A DNA stretch of 12,151 bases, taken from assembly GCA_009783865.1 (NCBI GenBank), contig WRCR01000072.1:1-12151 (forward strand), given 5' to 3'. The notes below the pieces were generated by a model. That model had not been told where the DNA came from. It was given only the letters and a program-made list of their open reading frames with translations, and searched no databases. The stretch is from Planctomycetaceae bacterium (lineage in GTDB: Bacteria > Planctomycetota > Planctomycetia > Pirellulales > Thermoguttaceae). Numbering within the stretch: the first letter of the stretch is position 1; each line of letters begins with the position of its first letter. Of this stretch, positions 8,177 to 12,151 are shown in pieces. A program made the translations under genes and the position numbers.

Positions 8177-8263
8177 GTTTTTTCACACAGAGGCACAAAG
8201 ACACGGAGGAGTCAATTCCTTGTTTCTCATCCTCCATGTCTTTGTGCCTCTGTGTGAAAAAAC
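8177..8263. repeat. large inverted repeat (34-bp arms), dispersed-palindrome or MITE-like
   Basis: The left arm (8177-8210) begins GTTTTTTCACACAGAGGCAC. The right arm (8230-8263) is its reverse complement with a single mismatch (C8204 against A8236). The spacer is 19 nt. In minus-strand RNA the mismatch becomes a G-U pair, so the hairpin is fully paired in that direction. The CACAGAGGCAC..GACACGGAGG motif resembles a palindrome family that I recall as dispersed in many environmental bacterial genomes, whose chance translations give peptides such as HTEAQRHGG. No target-site duplication and no coding capacity are visible. The repeat sits between the divergent kinase and surface-protein genes, and could act as a transcription roadblock, RNA hairpin or passenger element. 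The 96 bp from here to the surface-protein start hold no convincing promoter. Confidence 0.93.
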
Positions 8264-8359
8264 AATGAAATTCGGGGCGGTTGTTCCCCCTCAAGTACGC
8301 AGCCCGAAAATGCCGATAAACGAGACGATGTACTACCCTTCTGCCTTATGCGGGAAATT

Positions 8360-11300
8360 ATGATGTCACGAATATCAACGAAATATACGTCCCCATTTAG
8401 CCGGTATTCCGGCGCACTACTCACTATAATGTTGTGTTGCGCACCTCTTGCGGCACAGGTCGCCTTAGTTGACAACTCCGCCGACAGCGGCACAGGAACA
8501 CTCCGAGATGTTCTGACAACGGCAGTTGACGACACAAATGTCTCCTTCGACCTAAACACGAATAATACAATTACGCTTCTTTCTGCTTTGCCGAGTATCA
8601 CTGCAAACAATCTGACCATCGACGGATACAACGACGGCATTAATCAGATTATCCTCTCTTCCGTCAGCGGTTTTTTCAATACCGGCGCGGGGGTCGATTC
8701 ATTCACGTTGAGTAACATCACGCTCCAGGACGCTTTCACGATAGGCGGTACAAATGCGTTCTATCTCGGTGCCGACACCGCACTGTTGTCGCTAAATAAC
8801 ACGACATTCCAGAACAATACCCAAGCTTCGGCGACAGGTTACGGCGGAGTCCTGTACTTTGCGAATAACAACGCAACTATCAGCAATACAGGCAATACGT
8901 TATTTTCTGGAAACTCCACCTACGGCTCCGGCGGAGTAATTGCTTCCAGCGGGGCACTAACGATTGGCAACACCGGTACCATCACGTTCACCGGCAACCA
9001 AGCCGGTACCAGCGGACAAGGCGGGGCGATTTATGCAAACGGCAACGTAACCATCGACCAAGGCGTAACCTTCGGCGGGGCTTTAGCGACAGACGGCAAC
9101 TCTGCCTACGATGGCGGGGCGATTTACCTCGGTGCCGCCGCTACCCAACTTTCGCTCAACGGCACGCTATTCCAAAACAACGCGTCAACCTACAATGCAG
9201 GAGCGGTGGTTTTTGAGAGCGCGGGTACGATCACAAACACCGGCAATACTGCGTTCGATGGAAACACCACAGTCAACGTCGGTGGTGCAATTCTTGCAAA
9301 TGGAGGTTTGACCATCACCAACACCGGCACGCTCACCTTTACCGGCAATCAGTCAACCGACGTAACGAGTCGAGCCGGGGCAATTTATTCCGGCGGCAAC
9401 GTAACCATCGGTCAAGGCATTACTTTTGGCGGGACAAACGCCGCCGATGGCAACTCCGCTTTCGAAGGTGGAGCAATTTATCTTGCTGCTACTGCGGCTT
9501 CCCTATCTCTCGATGGTACGTTATTCCAAAACAACACGGCGGGCGGTTACGGCGGGGCGGTGCGCTTTAATAATGCAGCATCAACGCTGACCAACACCGG
9601 CAATACGCAGTTCATTGACAACACGGCAACCATCAATGGCGGAGCGATTTACGCCGTGGGGGCATTGACCATCACCAATACCGGAGGCGGTACGCTCACG
9701 TTCACGGGAAACCAAGCAACGGGTGCATCCGGTACGGGCGGAGCAATTAGCGCGAATGGCAACGTTAACATCGGCAGCGGCGTTACCTTTGATAGTAATT
9801 TAGCATCAGTGGGTGGCGGGGCGATCTTCCTACAAACCACAGCCACACAACTCTCCCTCGACGGTACGACGTTTCAACAGAATTCGGCAAACGGCACCAA
9901 CGGTGGAGCGGTTAACTTCGGGAATAGCGGCGCAACGACGTTGTATTACGCAGGAAACACAACATTCATCGATAACTCAGCTGCCCTCAATGGCGCAGCA
10001 ATCTACGTTGCCGGTGCCCTGACATTAACGAACACCGGTGGAGGAACTCTCTTGTTTAGTGGCAACACGGTCACAAATGCTGTTGGTATAGGTGGCGCAA
10101 TTGGTGCCGAAGGAAACTTAACCATCGGTTCTGGCGTGACGTTCGATAGTAACTCATCATCACAGGGTGGGGCAATCTTCCTCAATACTGCTGCCACGTC
10201 ACTTTCCCTTAACGGTACAACGTTTAAAAATAACACGGCAGGCAGTTTTGCCGGAGCAGTACACTTTGCGAATGCCGGTGCAGTGACTCTCGTCAACAGC
10301 GGCATCACGTCATTTGCCAGCAACACTGCAACCACCAGTGGCGGGGCAATTTTTGCCAATGATGCCTTGACACTCACCGGCAGCGGTGTCATCGATTTCA
10401 GCGGCAATACTGCATCGCAAGGCGGTGCGATTTATGCCGTAGGCAATGTAACGCTGGATAGCGGTGTTACGTTAAGAAGCGATATTGATACCGACATTTA
10501 CACGCCGACTTTCGTTCTTGCCAATGGTGCCGCACTATTTTTCGATTTAACGAATGCAGACGATACAACGACTAACCTTGCCGTCGCAGGGGCGGTTAAT
10601 TCGCTGGGAACCAGTACCGTAGTCATTGATTCATGGGAAATTGGTACATACAAACTTATGACAGCAACCGGCGGTGGTATTGATGCCGCCGACTTTGACC
10701 TTGATACGACGGAATTCATGGGGCGGGAAAAAGGAATTTTCACTAGTCCGACTGACGGAGAGTTGATTCTCACGATGTCGCTTGCTGACCTTGACCTTGT
10801 TTGGACGGGAAATACTGACGGCAACTGGAACTCGACTGCGAGCAATAACTGGCATTTAGCCGGTACTCCGGCGCAAAGTGAGATGTTCATGAACGGCGAT
10901 TCCGTGACCTTTGACAACACTAGCGCGGTTAAAAATGTCATCGTTGATAACAGCGGCGTTACGGTTTCCGGTATGGAAATCACCGGCGGTGCGTACTCGC
11001 TTAGCGGCGGCAAAATAACCGGTGCTGCACTTCTCGTCAGTGGCGGTTCGGCAACATTCGATAACGATATGGACTTTGTGAATGGTTTGGACATAAGAAG
11101 CGGCGCAACAGTTGAAATCGGCAATGATGGAATTCTCGTAAGTACTATGCCGATTGATAATGCCGGTACGCTGCGGTTCAATCGGACTAACGACTATACG
11201 TTTGTCAATAACATCACGGGAAGCGGTAATGTAACGAAAACCGGCAGCGGTAAGATGACGCTTGATGCAGCGTCAATGAGCGGCAACTTTTCGCAGCAGC

Positions 11301-12151
11301 AAGGCAATGTTGAACTTGCCGCCGGTAGAACTTGGTCAGGGAATTACACGCAAACTGCCGGAACGTTCATCGGCGGTAACAATGCAGCGGTGACCGGCAA
11401 TGCAACCTTCACCGGCATCGTTGATGTTGACGGCATTTTGAGTACCGGTTTGCTGACGCTTGACGGTGCGGCGTTGTTAATCGGTTTGGCCGCCGATAAT
11501 GTTTCGGACAAGATTATCGTTGCAGGAACGGTAAATTCGCTTAGCGCAAGTACTATTGAATTGTCGAACTGGGAAACGGGAACCTTCACGCTCATGACAG
11601 CGTCAGGCGGAATTGATTTCACGAAGTTTGACGTTGACAGAACCGGTCTTGGGTCACGTCAATCTACAGTGCTTTTCGGCGATGCGGCTAAGTTGCTCTT
11701 AACAACTTCGACGGATAATCTTAACCTCGTATGGGCGGGCAATACAGACGGAAACTGGGACACAACGACGAGCGGAAACTGGCGGGACACGGCTTTCAAT
11801 CCCGAAAGATTCAATCCGAATGATTACATTATTTTCGATGGTACGTCGGTGAACAACGATGTCGTAGTCGGCAACGTTACGGTCTCCGGTATGGAAATCA
11901 CCGGCGGTGCGTACTCTCTTAGCGGCGGCAAAATAACAGGGATTTACATACCGGATGCAAGCCATACGACAACCGGAAAACTTGCGATTTCCGGTGCGGC
12001 AACCAGTGTTGCGTTGAATGTTGAGACCAACTTTGAACGCGGCTACACGATGAGCGGCGGAACGTTGATACTTGGTCACAACCAAGCATTGGGGACCTAC
12101 TCAACGGATACAACAACACCGGCTAATTCGCCGGGACAACTCACGATTAGC
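8360..12151 (+). CDS. giant autotransporter-like surface protein with Pmp-type and PATR-type repeats (3' end cut by window edge)
   Basis: A single plus-strand frame runs without a stop from the ATG at 8360 to the last base, 1264 codons. ATGs at 8363 and 8348 are in the same frame; GGGAA at 8352-8356 favours 8360 or 8363. Residues ~1-33 form a signal peptide (ALLTIMLCCAPLAA-Q), so the protein is exported. Residues 148-705 are Gly/Asn/Thr-rich repeats with FxxN and GGA[I/V] motifs, the hallmark of chlamydial polymorphic outer membrane proteins; these fold as right-handed beta helices. From ~714 come two long modules with WTGNTDGNWN (815-824) or WAGNTDGNWD (1125-1134), typical of autotransporter-associated beta-strand proteins. 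VTKTGSGKMTL at 958-968 matches the passenger-associated transport repeat. A C-terminal translocator barrel or sorting tag would lie beyond the window. Function inferred: surface display, possibly adhesion. There is no enzymatic motif. The export and beta-helix call is strong; the secretion route is unproven. Confidence 0.9.
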   Translation, partial: MMSRISTKYTSPFSRYSGALLTIMLCCAPLAAQVALVDNSADSGTGTLRDVLTTAVDDTNVSFDLNTNNTITLLSALPSITANNLTIDGYNDGINQIILSSVSGFFNTGAGVDSFTLSNITLQDAFTIGGTNAFYLGADTALLSLNNTTFQNNTQASATGYGGVLYFANNNATISNTGNTLFSGNSTYGSGGVIASSGALTIGNTGTITFTGNQAGTSGQGGAIYANGNVTIDQGVTFGGALATDGNSAYDGGAIYLGAAATQLSLNGTLFQNNASTYNAGAVVFESAGTITNTGNTAFDGNTTVNVGGAILANGGLTITNTGTLTFTGNQSTDVTSRAGAIYSGGNVTIGQGITFGGTNAADGNSAFEGGAIYLAATAASLSLDGTLFQNNTAGGYGGAVRFNNAASTLTNTGNTQFIDNTATINGGAIYAVGALTITNTGGGTLTFTGNQATGASGTGGAISANGNVNIGSGVTFDSNLASVGGGAIFLQTTATQLSLDGTTFQQNSANGTNGGAVNFGNSGATTLYYAGNTTFIDNSAALNGAAIYVAGALTLTNTGGGTLLFSGNTVTNAVGIGGAIGAEGNLTIGSGVTFDSNSSSQGGAIFLNTAATSLSLNGTTFKNNTAGSFAGAVHFANAGAVTLVNSGITSFASNTATTSGGAIFANDALTLTGSGVIDFSGNTASQGGAIYAVGNVTLDSGVTLRSDIDTDIYTPTFVLANGAALFFDLTNADDTTTNLAVAGAVNSLGTSTVVIDSWEIGTYKLMTATGGGIDAADFDLDTTEFMGREKGIFTSPTDGELILTMSLADLDLVWTGNTDGNWNSTASNNWHLAGTPAQSEMFMNGDSVTFDNTSAVKNVIVDNSGVTVSGMEITGGAYSLSGGKITGAALLVSGGSATFDNDMDFVNGLDIRSGATVEIGNDGILVSTMPIDNAGTLRFNRTNDYTFVNNITGSGNVTKTGSGKMTLDAASMSGNFSQQQGNVELAAGRTWSGNYTQTAGTFIGGNNAAVTGNATFTGIVDVDGILSTGLLTLDGAALLIGLAADNVSDKIIVAGTVNSLSASTIELSNWETGTFTLMTASGGIDFTKFDVDRTGLGSRQSTVLFGDAAKLLLTTSTDNLNLVWAGNTDGNWDTTTSGNWRDTAFNPERFNPNDYIIFDGTSVNNDVVVGNVTVSGMEITGGAYSLSGGKITGIYIPDASHTTTGKLAISGAATSVALNVETNFERGYTMSGGTLILGHNQALGTYSTDTTTPANSPGQLTIS
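8801..10474 (+). repeat. 4.7 tandem super-repeats of ~117 codons inside the surface-protein gene
   Basis: Each unit begins with T-[T/L]-F-[Q/K]-[N/Q]-N and ends with SL[N/D]G. Units span 8801-9163 (121 codons), 9164-9517 (118), 9518-9865 (116), 9866-10216 (117) and a partial one at 10217-10474 (86). Each full unit contains four GGAI-type motifs and three or four FxxN motifs, so it is itself four Pmp-like repeats of ~29 residues. In units 1 and 2 the fourth FxxN is replaced by FGG followed by a longer DGNSA segment, while units 3 and 4 have FDSN. Confidence 0.88.
10499..12151 (+). repeat. two ~310-codon beta-strand modules, the second truncated by the window edge
   Basis: Two long modules align in order: a V-N-S-L core (valine codons at 10595 and 11531), an LMTA[T/S]GG segment, a W[T/A]GNTDGNW[N/D] segment (Trp codons at 10802 and 11732) and a VSGMEITGG segment. 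The spacing falls from 936 to 930 to 918 bp along the modules, indicating small indels. The best-conserved stretch is 10958-11019 against 11876-11937, which matches at 60 of 62 bases although the surrounding sequence is much more diverged. Confidence 0.82.

Noticed and set aside
8171..8269. Target-site duplication flanking the palindrome
   Set aside because: The bases immediately outside the arms (TTGGGA on the left, AATGAA on the right) do not match, so transposition is not shown directly.
8264..8359. Promoter for the surface-protein gene, such as TTGTTC at 8281 with GAAAAT at 8306
   Set aside because: The spacer is 19 bp and the -10 match is poor. No better pair was found, so none is called.
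8227..8640. A 137-codon minus-strand frame ending in HTEAQRHGG
   Set aside because: Its C-terminus is translated palindrome sequence and the rest is antisense to the signal peptide and first part of the surface-protein gene. No recognisable domain or ribosome binding site.
8801..10474. CRISPR-like array, suggested by regular repetition
   Set aside because: The repeats are degenerate at DNA level, in one open frame, and conserved at protein level without unique spacers.
10498..11181. A 227-codon minus-strand frame, and similar antisense frames at 10003-10407 and 11344-11622
   Set aside because: They mirror the Gly/Thr/Asn-rich repeat codons of the surface-protein gene. Their Val/Pro/Ser-rich low-complexity composition is what antisense of such repeats gives.

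Overview
The window looks like a piece of a Planctomycetota or related PVC-group chromosome of moderate GC (roughly 48%, estimated by eye). The evidence is indirect: twin-arginine-exported Gfo/Idh/MocA oxidoreductases, a large Ser/Thr kinase with a DWG motif and a membrane-anchored TPR tail, a secreted glycoside-hydrolase-like protein, and a giant surface protein with Chlamydia Pmp-type repeats. No rRNA, tRNA, CRISPR array, integrase or transposase gene was seen.

Layout. (1) Positions 1-1364, minus strand: a Tat-signal Gfo/Idh/MocA oxidoreductase that runs off the left edge. (2) Positions 1365-1594: a 230-bp divergent regulatory region with one good sigma70-like promoter in each direction, both with 17-bp spacers. 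(3) Positions 1595-2911 and 2956-4662, plus strand: a second Tat-signal Gfo/Idh/MocA oxidoreductase, followed after 44 bp by a Sec-secreted protein with a TIM-barrel-like N-terminal part and a jelly-roll carbohydrate-binding-like C-terminus; probably one operon. (4) Positions 4663-4720: a short convergent gap with a GC-rich hairpin and an 11-bp tandem duplication. (5) Positions 4721-8119, minus strand: a membrane-anchored Ser/Thr protein kinase with a degenerate T-I-D-V repeat linker before the catalytic domain. (6) Positions 8120-8359: a divergent intergenic region holding a near-leaderless kinase promoter and a 34-bp-arm inverted repeat of dispersed-palindrome type. (7) Position 8360 to the right edge, plus strand: one uninterrupted frame of 1264 codons for a secreted, repeat-built autotransporter-like surface protein that is cut by the window end. 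This frame and the left-edge oxidoreductase are the two genes most easily missed, because neither has both ends inside the window.

How the genes may work together. The two exported oxidoreductases and the secreted hydrolase-like protein suggest an envelope module acting on sugars or sugar polymers; substrates cannot be read from the sequence. The kinase and the surface protein are divergently arranged around the palindrome. A link between sensing or signalling and surface display is possible, but only gene order supports it. The most unusual items are the hierarchical repeat architecture of the surface protein (four Pmp-like units per ~117-residue super-repeat, then at least two ~310-residue modules), the large palindrome between the divergent genes, and the repeated linker of the kinase.
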